A DNA stretch of 64,000 nucleotides from Brachypterus glaber (GCA_958510825.1 OY294051.1:33520998-33584997); one strand, 5' to 3'; numbered from the stretch's first letter, positions 21,214 to 32,814 are shown. A program made the numbers and translations. Notes: a model not told the origin generated them from the sequence alone.

Positions 21214-22427
21214 ACAGTTAATGGTATATTGTATTTTCCCAAATACTTAAAAAACAAATATTTTCAAATAAATTAAAAAAATTACATTTTTTTCAAAAAT
21301 CCCAAACTACCTATATAATATTATTATAGCGCATGTACTTTAAATAATATAATAACATTAATAAAAAACAGCAGATCGGGTACCAATAAAGTAATATAAT
21401 AACTAAAACATAGCTGTACTATTGGTATAGTCATCCAGACGGCAGAAAACCTCGGACGCAAGGGGGAGGTATCACCGAACGGACAGCGCGCTCTCTACGT
21501 CATAAGCGTGGGTGCGTGCAAGTGAGACACACTCACATTCCACACATATTTTCAATGGGCACTCATCTGTGTGTCGAACAATACAGTGTACCAAGTACTG
21601 CTATATTTACTTAAGGTGGAATATATATTTTGTTCATTGGCACTCTAGATATAATTTCATCAGGACGTCGTTTATTATAAGTACTACAACTAGTTCGATC
21701 TTATAAGTTTATGATCACTCTAAATGACCTCATTTTAATAAATATGTTTCAGATATTTCGCAATCGTTCCAACAGTTCATTGTTAGTCAAATTTTTCGTT
21801 TGTTTTGCAATTATAGACTATTCCAAATCTAAATAAGAAATTATATACGAACCTAAAGTAGTTTTTTTCACTTGTTGTTGTTGCTGCAACATTGTTGCTA
21901 AAACTGGTTGTGTCAACTACAAAATTAGTACCTGTTTATAATTATTATTTTGAAATATCGTATATTTAAAAAATTTTGGCCATTCTTCCCAAAATGATTC
22001 ATTTCAAGTCAAATTTTTTATTTGTGTTATAATTAATTGTTCCTTTTTGATGAATTATTTTTTCTGACAAGTCAATTTTGTTAATTTACGGGTAGTACAA
22101 TATTAAAACAGTAATTACCTAAATGAAGATAATATAATTGAAGTGTTGCAGTAAAATTATATATTAGATGAAATTATATAGATTATATGAACTAACGATG
22201 ATTTATGATACACTAGTAAAATTAATGCTAGTACTCAGTACTACTTTCTGATATTGATATGTGTTTAAAATGATTTATTTTTTCATTTTCATGTAACTAC
22301 AATGCTTTAATATTTTTTAATGTTCCTAATTACAAAAGTCAGAAAACTATGTTTCCATTTCAATGCCAACTTAAAAGTGTTTAGAACTGGAACCATAATT
22401 TTAAGAGCTCCTTTTGTATACCTATTA
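21214..22427. other. no gene recognised; CG-rich patch at 21440-21540
   Basis: The patch contains GCAGAAAACCTCGGACGCAA, GGACAGCGCGCTCTCTACG and GTGGGTGCGTGCAAG. This is unusual against the AT-rich background and conceivably regulatory. The rest is AT-rich with scattered AGTACTAC words. Confidence 0.4.
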
Positions 22428-22851
22428 CACGGAAAGAAATTAGTGGGCTCTGCGCTATACATTATAAGATATTTGGTAACAGTGGCAAATTATAGTGATT
22501 TAAGCTATAGATTATAAGGGACACTATAACTAATAATGTTAAAAATAAATTGGAAACGATTATATATATTACAGACAAGATTATATTTATTACAGGCACT
22601 ATTATAAATTTACAGAAATTTTATTATATTATAAAAATTATTAGCACGGACAATAATTAAATCTATTTAAGCTATAAATGTCATACTATTTGTTATATTT
22701 TATTATTCACTAAACAATTAAAGTATTTCATATAAATTTTTACACTGACTGCCATAATTGTAAGAGAAAGCCTTGTATTTATATAATAAGCGATTATAAT
22801 TTGCTTGGTATGTGTGTTATAGCGCTCCTAGCTATAATTTTTTTTTCCGTG
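22428..22851. mobile_element. TA-flanked MITE M, copy 1 (424 bp)
   Basis: The termini CACGGAAAGAAATTA and TTTTTTTTTCCGTG are flanked by TA. It is nearly identical to 60416-60840: about five substitutions and one length change in a T run. The short frame at 22320-22517 runs across its end and is not a gene. Confidence 0.95.
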
Positions 22852-23010
22852 TACCTAGAGGTAATATTGGACATGTAAACCTGTTTATAGCTATAGTTGT
22901 TTTTAGTAACTAATTTATTTAAAGCAACAGAATGATTGTGAGGCCTTTTCTAAATCTAAGAAATAGGTTAACTGAATTGCAAGTATGAAATTGTAAGGAT
23001 ATTTAAATCT
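22852..23010. other. no feature recognised
   Basis: Short AT-rich interval between MITE M and the split hammerhead-family fossil. Confidence 0.4.
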
Positions 23011-23055
23011 TTATTCCATCAATCTAAATTTTCAATCATCGTACAGGGTGATATT

Positions 23056-24788
23056 AATAATAATAATAATCTTTATCAATCTCATAAATAAGAATTAATT
23101 ACAACAAGTTGTAAAATAATACGAATACACAAGACATGTCTTTTAAAATAATAAATAATATTAACGACTACATTAAAATTTTTATAAAATGTTCACTAGC
23201 CATTGTCGTCTTCAAATTCCTTTTTATAAATACACGGTGTATTTGAAATAGGGTAGGAAATTTTAACAGGTGATTCTACATCATAAAATATGACAAAAAG
23301 TTCCTATAAACATATGTCTAAAAATGCGTCATAAGGGAGCTACGCCCCTTTGAAAGTGGCTAAAAAAATCGGTTTTTATTTAATAACTCAGGAACCCTTT
23401 GAGATATATCAACGAGGTTTTGCACATTAACTAATCCTACCAAGGCCCGTTTTTATGTGTTATTTTCATGTACTTATTTCAACCAGGGGTGTGCGAAACG
23501 GGTGGGGCTTATCAGTTTTATGTCCCAAACTTTTTTCTGTGTAACTTTTTTGCAATTTTATTTTTAAAATATGATTTCTCAGGTCCAAATACATAAAAAA
23601 GGTACTCTTGTTGTAATACTGTAGGATTAACCGTTTTCGAGAAAAATTCATTTGAAGGTGAAATTCCACGGTTCGAGGACGAAAAATTATATACTAAAAT
23701 GTTGAAAACCAAAATTTTAATGATGCAAGGCGAATGTACATTAAAAACTAAGAAAAAAACCTCATATACAGGTACTTCCAAAAATCAATCCTAATGGAGC
23801 TATGGTCTCCTAAATATGCACCATTTTTAAAGGGCTATGGTAGGTTTAAAAGCGTTTATTCGACCTACATGTATGGAAACTTTTTTTCTTAGTTTTTGAT
23901 GTAGAATAATATTGCATCATTAAAATTTTGGTTTTCGATATTTTAGTATTTAATTTTTCGTCCTCAAACGGTGAAATTTCACCTTCAAATGAACTTTTCT
24001 CGAAAACGGTTAATCCTACAGTATTACAACAAGAGTACCTCTTTTATGTATTTGACCTGAGAAATCATATTTCAGAAATAAAATTGCAAAAAAGTTACAC
24101 AGAAAAAAGTTTGGAAGAAAAAACTAATAAGCCCCCCCCCGTTTCGCACACCCCTGGTTTAAATAAGTACGTGAAAATGACATACAAAGATGGGCCTTAT
24201 TAGGATTAATTCACGTGCAAAACCTCGTTAATATATCTCAGAGGGACCCTGAGTTATTAAATAAAAACCGATTTTTTTAGCCAATTTCAAAGGGGCGTAG
24301 CTCCCTTATGACGCATTTTTAGACATATGTTTATAGGAACTTTTTGTCATATTTTATTATGTAGAATCACCTGTTAAAATTTCCTACCCTATTTCAAATA
24401 CACCCTGTATAATAATATGCTTTCAATAAGAGTTTGGACTTGATTAATTTTTTAAAATTAGGTAAAAGAGTAAGCTTTATTATATTTTCTAATCTATTGT
24501 ATAATTTAATACTTTTAATGAGGGGACCATTTTGTGATAGGTTAGCCTATATTTTGAAACCAATATATTTTCTTTGTTCCTAGTTTTATGATAATGCAAA
24601 TCTTTATTCTTAGTTAACGAATTTTTATTTTTATGTATATATACCAATAAATTAAAGTGTAAAGGCAAGGAACTGTAAGTATTTGAAGTTCAATAAAAAA
24701 TTTTCTACAACTTTCTCTTCGTTTTAAGTTTGAAATAACCCTTAAACACTTCTTTTGCAGTACAAAAATATTATCTACCTATCTAATA
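23056..24788 (-). mobile_element. 5'-truncated LINE 3' end (minus strand), interrupted by a foldback
   Basis: The (AAT)n tract at 23054-23070 is the 3' tail. Reading the minus strand from about 24590, broken frames give HYHKTRNKENILVSKYRLTY and, after a shift, NGPLIKSIKLYNRLENIIKL, then FKKLIKSKLLLKAYY. This is the usual C-terminal end of CR1/Jockey-type LINE proteins. Frameshifts and stops show that it is dead. Confidence 0.7.
23233..24407. mobile_element. large TA-flanked foldback element (1175 bp)
   Basis: Arms of roughly 530 bp are inverted copies of each other. The ends are CACGGTGTATTTGAAATAGG and, in reverse complement, CAGGGTGTATTTGAAATAGG, flanked by TA. The two similar open frames on opposite strands (23518-23781 and 23928-24203) are simply the two arms read outward, not genes. 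Confidence 0.92.
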
Positions 24789-24898
24789 GTTTTGGGCTAC
24801 TGGCCCTCGACTTTACCAAAAGTATACCCTGTAGGATGATTGAGAAAAAAAATCATACTTTATTCTCTTCGGAAGTAGTGTAATTACACTTGAAGATG

Positions 24899-25604
24899 AA
24901 AAAAGAGTATTTTTATCACGATACTTACTTTTATGAAAAATTAAAAATGATGCATGGACCTCTTCTGACGGACACAGATTCGGAACAAATTATTGTGATG
25001 GTGACAATTTTTAGTTGGACTGTATACTAGAAATAGAAATAATATAAATTTACATAATTAAAATTAACATGCCATATATAAAAAAGTTAAAAAAAAGTGA
25101 TCCAAATATTGACAGGACACTTTTGGTTGAAGAACTTGTTTTCTTTCCATAACAGGTTGACTTAAAGTCATTGTAGATATATAGCTAGAAAACTGTAAGG
25201 ATACTAACTAATTTAAATTAATTAAATATAACTTATTTAGAAAATTTAACTAGATACGAGTCGTACCGTATGACTTAAATGTTTACGACATTCTATTTGT
25301 TTAAATTATATGATTAGTACTTTTGTTTATTACTATTAGATCTAACATCCAATTTAGAAACATCCAAAGTGAAAATTGTTACATAGAATTGAACAGTTTA
25401 ACAAGCGATGTATATCTAAGTAGTACTATCAAAAATAGGAGATACCTCGTATGGAGTACTTGGGATTACGTAAGATAACGTATCTGCATGTCTTTTCAAT
25501 AAAATGTCTTTCCTTGATTGTACAAGCATGGATTCTTTGAAATTCCAAGCATTTTCTATTCAAAAAGAATACCTACATAGTACCAAGTACCAACAATTTA
25601 AGGG
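24899..25604. other. no gene recognised; AGTAGTAC words
   Basis: AT-rich, with words such as AAGTAGTACTATC near 25420 and ATAGTACCAAGTACC near 25577. Confidence 0.4.
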
Positions 25605-25885
25605 GTTTGATTTTATCTCTTAAGCAAAACTTAAAAATAATAAGCGTTTAAGACTTAGATATCTAAGACAATGTCTTAATGTCTAAGTCTATGTCATAGT
25701 AATTGATCTATTAACAGTACTACCATAAACTAAGTAGTACAATATTAGCTTGTATTTCATACGATTATCATCTTGCAAAGAAGCAACAAACATTTGGAGA
25801 GGCTCATATAAAACAACTTACATCAAAATAGGGACAAGTAGTACCAATTTTAGTTATACAAAACCATGATTATTATTTCGTTGTT
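25605..25885 (+). repeat. diverged duplication D, copy 1
   Basis: Shares with 26590-26815 the ordered blocks AAGCAAAACTTAAAAATRAT, CATAAACTARGTAGTACAAT, TTTCATACGATTATCAT, TTGCAAAGAAG, CTCATATAAAAC and ACAAGTAGTACC. No ORF. Confidence 0.75.
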
Positions 25886-26159
25886 TTTATATTTTTTATT
25901 TATATCTTTTAATACAGTGTAAAAAGTATCAGTAATTTAGTGATAAATCAAATTAACTATGCAATTTTAGTGATACAATTCTAATTATTTTAAAAAATAT
26001 ATGAACTTATCATTTTGGGTCAGTAGTGATAGTCTTAAATTAGGCACTACATTTTATGTAGCTGTTTTAGTATTAAAAAGATAAGTGGTACCATATTAAT
26101 AATATTTAATATAATAAATAAATTCAATTGTATTCCCTTAAGAGTTTCTTAAAGACTGT

Positions 26160-26320
26160 TAAAGAAGGGAGCATAGAATAATCGCGTGCTATGGACTCGT
26201 GGTACTCGCGTGCCATAGTTTGACCTACATTATGACCCTTCACTCTTGTTATGCATCTTAGATCCACGCCCGGTACTCGCTATAGAACCAGCGTTTCTCT
26301 GGATAGTAAAATACGAGTCT
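26160..26320. other. patch with repeated TACTCGC/CCATAG words
   Basis: GCGTGCTATGGACTCGTGG and ACTCGCGTGCCATAG form an imperfect hairpin. CGGTACTCGCTATAG follows. It resembles the CG-containing hairpins elsewhere in this window. Confidence 0.4.
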
Positions 26321-26589
26321 AGAGTTTTGCAATTTTGTTGACAAAAATGAGTTTATCTTATATACGATGTATATTCAAGGTAGTATTTTAACCTGGGCAA
26401 TTCTCTTAATAGATAAGTAGTACTTTCTTTAATAGGATAGGTTTACTTATGGTACATTATTTAAAGTACTAAACAATAGGTCTTTTAACTATATAGAATT
26501 ATCTAGTGTATACATGAAGCTGTTTAATTAAGGAAGCCTATGAAAAAATAGTCAGATTCAATATTACTATGAGGTAGGTAGTAATACTA

Positions 26590-26815
26590 CTACGTCACAT
26601 CCTCTATTTAAGCAAAACTTAAAAATGATAAGCTAAAGACTAGTACTAACATAAACTAGGTAGTACAATATTAGATTATATTTCATACGATTATCATTTT
26701 GCAAAGAAGTAACAGCATTTCGATAGACTCATATAAAACCATTTCCATTAAAATACTGACAAGTAGTACCGATTTTGGTTTGGTTATACAAAACAATGAT
26801 TTTTATAAATGAAGA
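26590..26815 (+). repeat. diverged duplication D, copy 2
   Basis: Second copy of the block series described at 25605, offset by about 0.95 kb. The divergence suggests an old tandem event. Confidence 0.75.
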
Positions 26816-28188
26816 AGTAGTCGGTTTTTATAATCTTATAATTTTATACTTATTACTTAATTTAAAATAGTATTTAGGATAGTAGTACTGTATATTTTAA
26901 ATTAGTTCTTTCTGTATAAAAATATTATCAATGATTTTTTCATCTTTGTTAGAAAATGATTGGAAAATAATTTTATGATTATAATCAAGTAAAATTTAGA
27001 TTATTTATTCTTATGATAAGTAGTACCCTGCCAAATACTACTGTGTTACTCTTCAATATTTTAAAAATATCAAATAATTCTTACTTTGGATGTTAAGTAG
27101 TTTATTATGTAAGGTTTGAGTCTTACATAAATAATTGTTACGGTTATTATCAAGATTCTATTTGATGTAAATGATGTATGAGTAAAACCAGTAATTTTCT
27201 TGTTTGAATTACATTGTAATAATAGAAATTCTATTATAGAATTGTAAACAATTTAAATCATCTATTTTGTTTATAGACTATTATACTGCATGTCTAGATT
27301 TAAAAGTGGTAACTTGATCGTCTTCTATTTCTTTTTCAGTGTTTTAATAATACTCAATACTCATTTTTTCTTTTTGTACTTTCTTACATTTTTATGGTTT
27401 TAGCTGCTTTAGCCATCCAACCATTTACAATTCCTTTTATTTTTTCTTTAACAGTGGATCTACACTAAAGCAATTCTCGACTGTCCTACTCCTATGTTTT
27501 TTTTAAACATAACGCATGCCGGTTAAAAGTGGTAAATTTTTAATTGAATTACCACATCTTCAAATTAAACAACAATTTTTTATGGTTTATTTATTTAATA
27601 TAAACTTTATAAAATGAGTGTCGACCCCACTTGATTATAATTAATTCTTAATTATTAATTCCTATAAGAAGCGTATTGTAGATATCCATGTTAAAATTAA
27701 AGGTACTACCCATACTATACCCATATTATTTGCAAATATCACTTTTAAGTCTAGTACGGCAGAAATGTTAAATGCAAGGAATGAAAGATTTGCGGCACAA
27801 AACACAAATTCTATTTTGTAACAGATCTCGAGTTAAAGGATATTGAAACTCGTGATCGTCATTTTGGTTTATTGGTTTTTCAGAAATATTGCTCGATAAA
27901 TCGATATTACACAATGTTCTACTGAAATTACATTATTCGTAAAATAAAGAAAATTCCTGCAAAATATCTCTTGCTTTTCTGCTTAAAATTATTAAATGGC
28001 TTTTCTCAAAAAAAGAAGAAAAATATCAACATTCTGAAAGTCATTACCCTATGACCCAGGTCAAGAGTACTGTTGTTAAATTAGGGAATAACCAGGCCGG
28101 CAATAGACATGGGATAACATTACCGATAAGGGTATACCCTTATCTTAGTAGGTATACCTCTAAAAGGGGGCTTTACACACCTATATCA
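26816..28188. other. no gene recognised
   Basis: AT-rich. AGTAGTACC-type words continue to about 27060 and then stop. Short frames have no family motif. Confidence 0.4.
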
Positions 28189-28597
28189 TATCGTCGGCTT
28201 ACAAGTAAAAGGCACTAAGTCACTTTTTTGCAAAAATGGGATTTTTAGGGTACGGTAATTAATTTTTGATGATCTATCCTGTACTTTTTATAGATAAACC
28301 GAACTAACTTCTAGGTGGACTGCCAAGAGAGTTACCCACTATACAAAACGCACCAGTTTGATTTTGAATAAAATTTTATCTGGCAATAGGCACTAAGTCA
28401 CTTAGTGCACTTAGTGCGTTTTACTTGTAGATTATTTCAAATGTTTCTGCACTAAGCGACTGAGTGTTTGTTTGGCGAAACGTGCATTTTTGTAACAATT
28501 ATTACAAAAATTAAAAAACAACAGTGAAAGTTAAATTTGTCAATATCTCAAAACCATGTTTTTGGACTTAGTGCTCTTTACTTGTAAGCCGACGATA
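28189..28597. mobile_element. TIR MITE with CGTCGGCTTACAAGTAAA termini
   Basis: The left TATCGTCGGCTTACAAGTAA and the right-end reverse complement are identical over about 20 bases. Internal GGCACTAAGTCACTT and CACTTAGTGC words repeat in both orientations. The element is about 409 bp and non-coding. Confidence 0.85.
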
Positions 28598-30029
28598 TAA
28601 TCTTTTCAAAAGAAATTTTATTTTATTAAAAAAAATACCTCTTTCACTGGCCAAAAATTAGCACCCCTATGCTTGGGATGATATTTTTTCCTAAAATATC
28701 CTTCAAGCCAATAGACTATCCATCTTCATTTTTTAACTTTAGGGTACACATTTCTTTGAAATTATTTTTATCATTGAAAACCTGATATTGCAATAGTTGA
28801 AAGTGTATAAAACGTTATCAATCTTAATCTAACAATGTCCGTTTTTCAATCATAAAATTTTTTTCAAAAATTCAGAACTTTGTAATCTTTAATATTGAAA
28901 TTACATGTATACATTAGTTTTAATAATGATATTACACAGACCCACAAAATAAAACATGCATTTTTGGGCTCGAAAAACGAATTTGATAAAGAAAAAGCTT
29001 GCTTAGCCCCAATTTTTTTTTCAAAAAACTACACGATTATTGGACGAGCTATAGTAAATTCAACTTCAAGATGAAATGGTGGTAAACAAAAGAATCGCGC
29101 AAGACACTCGAATGTTGCGAGAGTAGGGATGTAGAAAGTTAAACAGGTCAGTACGGGAGCACTTGAGACGAAGCGTACCATGCATTGCAATGGACCGTCA
29201 TATAGAAGTTCCATTATTTTGAGTCCTACCCTGTCACTAAATCCGTCTTATTCACATGAGTTTGTTTACACCCACTGAATCTTGAAATTGAATATACTAT
29301 AGCTCGAGATCTTAAAAGTTTCTTAGCACACACAGATATAGGTTATTAGGACCACTCTAAATGACTATATTTGTATGAGGGTTGGCTTCAAATTAATAAT
29401 GTATCAAGTAAAAGTTTACTTATCTAAAAAACTTCCGAAAACTTCAAAACTTCTCGAAAACCTTTAAATTATATATTTATACTTAAAACAACAATTCCAT
29501 AAAGCAAAACTAATAACTGTATGTAACCAACTCTAAATGATTTTTACTGCATTTAATAGAGAATTTACTACATATTAACGTCAACCATATCGGGCAAGCA
29601 TAACCTTTTCATAAATGTTGTCACATATATGATACTATAGAATCCATAGTGTTAGAAAAATGATTTGTGTAGTTTTGTAACCGTAAAAAATCGCGTTGCA
29701 GTAAAATTTATGGCTCATTGTATAGTTGGCAAGCATGATCGGATGACAGAGGTCAACTATAAGATGAAATATTGCGATAAAAGATAAAATGCTAATCCAC
29801 TATTTGAATGGTTTATTTATGAAAGGATTGTCGCTAAAATGATCAAAATGAGGTAAACGTTCCTACAAAAAAGCACTAATGGTTGCTTACGCAAGTTGGT
29901 TTTAACATTTTCTTATATATTTTGCATGCTGAATCTAATCAGCAAAGGAAAAAAACTATAGGTAAGTATATAAGATATTTAACCACAAAGTTATAAATAA
30001 ATAATAATTAAAAATAGACTGGCTAGCAA
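28598..30029. other. no gene recognised
   Basis: AT-rich. The 61-residue minus frame at 29029-29214 is unsupported by any motif. Confidence 0.4.
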
Positions 30030-30600
30030 AAGAGCTTTCCCATTTTTCACCTCCGCGCCTGAAATGGATTCACTTTTAGCAACCTTTAAAACCCCAATAT
30101 AGAATTTTTCACGAAAACTACCCCCACCCCTCAGATGGTAAAATTAGGAAAAATTTATTATCAGATTCATGTTTATCGACCCCAAAAACCCCTATACAAC
30201 AATTTTGAGGAAAATATTAAAAATATTTAAAAATATTTACCCTCTCACCCCAAGGGGGGTAGAGTAAAAATAAAATTATTATCAGATTCAATTTCAGCAA
30301 CCTTCAAAACCTCTTATATAGCAATTTTCAATTATTTGTAAAAAAATGTATTTTTCCCCATTTGCCCCCCTTGCCGCACCCCAATGTTCACCAAAATCAA
30401 TCTCGAGCGAGAACTTTTGGTAACATACCTGTATGCCGAATTTCAAGTCTCTAGCTTAAAGCGTTCTTAAGTTATCGTGCCCACAAGATTTCCCGGACAG
30501 ACCGATCGACCGATGGAGCGATCGACCGATCGACCGACAATTCTTTTTTACAAATAATAAAGCTCGTAGGGCGTAAAAATTTTAAGTTAAAGAAAGAATT
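30030..30600 (+). repeat. (GTCY)n-marked repeat with internal tandem phrases
   Basis: Phrases such as TTTTAGCAACCTTTAAAACC and TTTCAGCAACCTTCAAAACC, with ATTATCAGATTCA, recur. The repeat ends in CCGATCGACCGATGGAGCGA, part of a GATCGACC microsatellite at about 30500-30540. Confidence 0.6.
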
Positions 30601-31765
30601 GGCTAAGAATATGGTTGGATATACAGCTGCCTCAAACCAGTCTTTTCGTAAAATCTTTAAAAAGTTTAGTTGACTTTGATCCTTTCATAATTAAACGATT
30701 CATTTAAATTGTCACATTCTCTTTTAGGGTCGGCTAGTCAAGCTTTAAAACATTTCCGATTTTTCAAGAAACAAACTAGTTTTTTTAGAATGTTATGTTC
30801 ACAACTAATTATTATTATAATAATATACAATTAAATATAATTCCTCATGAGATTATATAAACATAAGTGACAAAAAATTACATTCTTGATTTCGTTTGCA
30901 ATCACACAAAGGATTATTCAAGAATTTGAGGTTAAAGTGAAGAAACCTACTACACACAGAGAAATAATGGCTAAAAATAAGTAAGGTGGGTGAGCCAATT
31001 AATGCCATGTTCCTAATATTGCCACCCCTATTTAACTTGTTAGTTCATCCTCTGTATCATAGGAGGCACTGCCAGTATTTCTGTTATATTGAAAAGATGC
31101 CTGTAAGTATGATGTATCTGTATCTCATTAGTAATGGCGTACACAAAAACGCAGTTGGTGTTTTAAGCTCTTCCACTATAAAAAAACTCGTAAACTTGTG
31201 CTAGCAGTCGTAAGCTGGGTAGCATCGATTATTGCAGGGCAATAACGTAATAACATACACTTTCTTGACCCATATTGTGTTTCACTCAATAAGGAAGAGA
31301 AAAGGTAATTTTTTGAGATTGTTGTCTAAGTAGCTGTGTTCCTAATATTGTCATTCAAACTAGTTGACAACAATAAAACGAAAGAAACAAAAAAAAAATA
31401 GAAAATAAGGTTACGAAGAAATTAGAGAGTTTGGAGTCTTTGTTCTTCTTTTAATTTGAAAAGAATCGACAGGCCAAATCGATTGTAATCGATACGTACA
31501 TAAAGTGTATGGGCTTACTTAAAACGAAAAATTGTTGTTTTAAGTGCCCAAATTGTACCTAAAAACAGCTGAAATTGGCACAATATTTTCTTATGAGTAC
31601 TTAATTTTTTGTAAGTTTGTTCTTTGCTATTATTGCCAGTACTCTTACAATATTTGGGACATAAGTTCCTAGTATTGTCAGTATGCAGTAATATTTTTTT
31701 TAAGCTCCTGCAGTTTGTTTATTTTTTAAACATTAGAATTAAGATTTGTTTATTGTTAACGAAGT
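30601..31765. other. no gene recognised
   Basis: The stretch at 30826-30905 resembles 34211-34272 (ATAATTCCTYATGAG, then CTTGATTTC). The 72-residue frame at 30986-31204 shows no family signature. Confidence 0.4.
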
Positions 31766-31870
31766 GGCAATTTTGACGTCCAACGTCACATGACCTAATT
31801 CTTTAGTTTGTTTTAGATTTTCGTTTGACTTTTTTTTTTTGATCATTTAAATGAGGAAAATACAATTCTG
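31766..31870 (+). repeat. direct repeat E, copy 1
   Basis: Shares ACGTCCAACGTCACATGACC and the following TTTGGTTTG/TTTAGTTTG text with 32545-32690, flanking the inserted ribozyme element. Confidence 0.7.
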
Positions 31871-31921
31871 ATGAAAAATATACTTTAAAAGCCTTAAAAA
31901 CCCTAAAAAAACTACTGGAAG

Positions 31922-31933
31922 TGGAAATAGGTT
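31922..31933. repeat. target-site duplication, left
   Basis: TGGAAATAGGTT, repeated exactly at 32493-32504 around the 559-bp hammerhead-family insertion. Confidence 0.85.
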
Positions 31934-32010
31934 AAGGACAGAAATTTTTTATTTTAAACAAAATTATAAAAATATTAATTTATTATTCCATCAATCTATT
32001 TTCCAATCAT

Positions 32011-32085
32011 CGTACAGAGTGATATTGGTAGACTGACAGTTTCGGGCTGCTGGCTCTCTTCAGTACCAAGAGTCAACTCTGCACG
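32011..32085 (-). ncRNA. hammerhead ribozyme, left copy of dispersed element
   Basis: Minus strand: all core boxes (CUGAAGA, GAAA, GUC site) are present, and both stem I parts pair. Stem II has one change (GAGC opposite GCCC), giving an A-C mismatch, so activity may be reduced. Confidence 0.8.
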
Positions 32086-32385
32086 CTGATTAAGAAAACG
32101 TTTTTAGACTTTACTCGCAAAAGGAATATAGCCATTAGATTGATGTAGACTTGTGCGCCATCTATTTAAAAATTTCTGTCCTTACTAATTTTACGTCTAA
32201 CCACCCGTTAGTGGTACTATGTGCTTGAGACACACAAGTCTTCAACTTGCTACCATTCAAAGTCTCCAGATTAGGAGAGGTATGAGTAGTTGTCTACATC
32301 TAGAAATAGATGGCTCACAAGTCTACTTCAATCTAATGGCTATATTCCTTTTGCGAGTAAAGTCTAAAAACGTTTTCTTAATCAG

Positions 32386-32460
32386 CGTGCAGAGTTGACT
32401 CTTGGTACTGAAGAGGGCCAGCAGCCCGAAACTGTCAGTCTACCAATATCACTCTGTACG
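32386..32460 (+). ncRNA. type I hammerhead ribozyme, intact, dispersed element
   Basis: Outer stem I: CGTGCAGAG (32386-32394) with CTCTGTACG (32452-32460). Inner stem I: TTGGTA (32402-32407) with TACCAA (32441-32446). Core CTGAAGA 32408-32414. Stem II GGGC/GCCC with a CAGCA loop. GAAA 32428-32431. Stem III ACT/AGT with a GTC loop. The cleavage site follows C32440. The open ends are in stem I, hence type I. The internal loop in stem I faces loop II, as in natural fast hammerheads. Confidence 0.9.
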
Positions 32461-32492
32461 ATGATTGGAAAATAGATTGATGGAATAATAAA

Positions 32493-32504
32493 TGGAAATA
32501 GGTT
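32493..32504. repeat. target-site duplication, right
   Basis: TGGAAATAGGTT, identical to 31922-31933. Confidence 0.85.
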
Positions 32505-32544
32505 CGTGGAAGTCGGACGTTTAAATAGCCCGATCTATGTGAAC

Positions 32545-32690
32545 TCGACATTTTCACGTCCAACGTCACATGACCTAATTATTTGGTTTGTTTCGGTTTT
32601 TTCGTTTGTTTAGTGTTTTTGATGCTTATGGGGGGCATATCCCCCCTATTTAAACGAGGAGAATATAATTCTGACTAAAAATAAAGTGAA
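32545..32690 (+). repeat. direct repeat E, copy 2
   Basis: Second copy of the 31766 repeat (ACGTCCAACGTCACATGACC onward). A small GGGGGGCATATCCCCCC palindrome at about 32630-32646 is unique to this copy. Confidence 0.7.
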
Positions 32691-32814
32691 GTCAATAATG
32701 TTTCTTATTTTATAAACTTCCTCATTTTTACCGGTCTAGAAAAGGTACCCGTTTCACATTTTGTTATTTTTAAAAGATTTTTTATTATATTTTATTGTAA
32801 TGATATAAATTTAA

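Larger units (their letters stand above)
23011..24898 (-). mobile_element. fossil hammerhead-satellite-family copy, split by a nested LINE
   Basis: 23011-23055 and 24789-24898 together match the 354-bp satellite unit, from TTATTCCATCAATC through GATATT, then from GTTTTGGGCTACTGGCCCTC onward. Between them lies about 1.7 kb of inserted LINE and foldback sequence. The CUGAAGA box is mutated and the GAAA box reads AAAA, so the ribozyme should be dead. The outer stem I still pairs with compensatory changes relative to the array. Confidence 0.7.
31934..32492 (+). mobile_element. retrozyme-like dispersed element with inverted 5' half
   Basis: The right part (32168-32492) is nearly a full satellite unit in the ribozyme-sense orientation. 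The left part (31934-32167) is a second partial unit in the opposite orientation. Exact 12-bp flanking duplications mark insertion. An inverted 5' segment joined to a sense 3' segment is the outcome of twin-priming in LINE-type retrotransposition. The source RNA must have spanned more than one unit, so an uncut or circular multimer is implied. It encodes no protein. Confidence 0.88.

Noticed and set aside
21650..21675. CTGATGA on the minus strand as a hammerhead core
   Set aside because: No GAAA box or stem II follows within range.
22320..22517. 65-residue frame
   Set aside because: It crosses into the terminal repeat of MITE M. The same sequence at 60416 has no such frame context.
23518..24203. 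Two related frames on opposite strands as a gene pair
   Set aside because: They are the two arms of one foldback element read outward.
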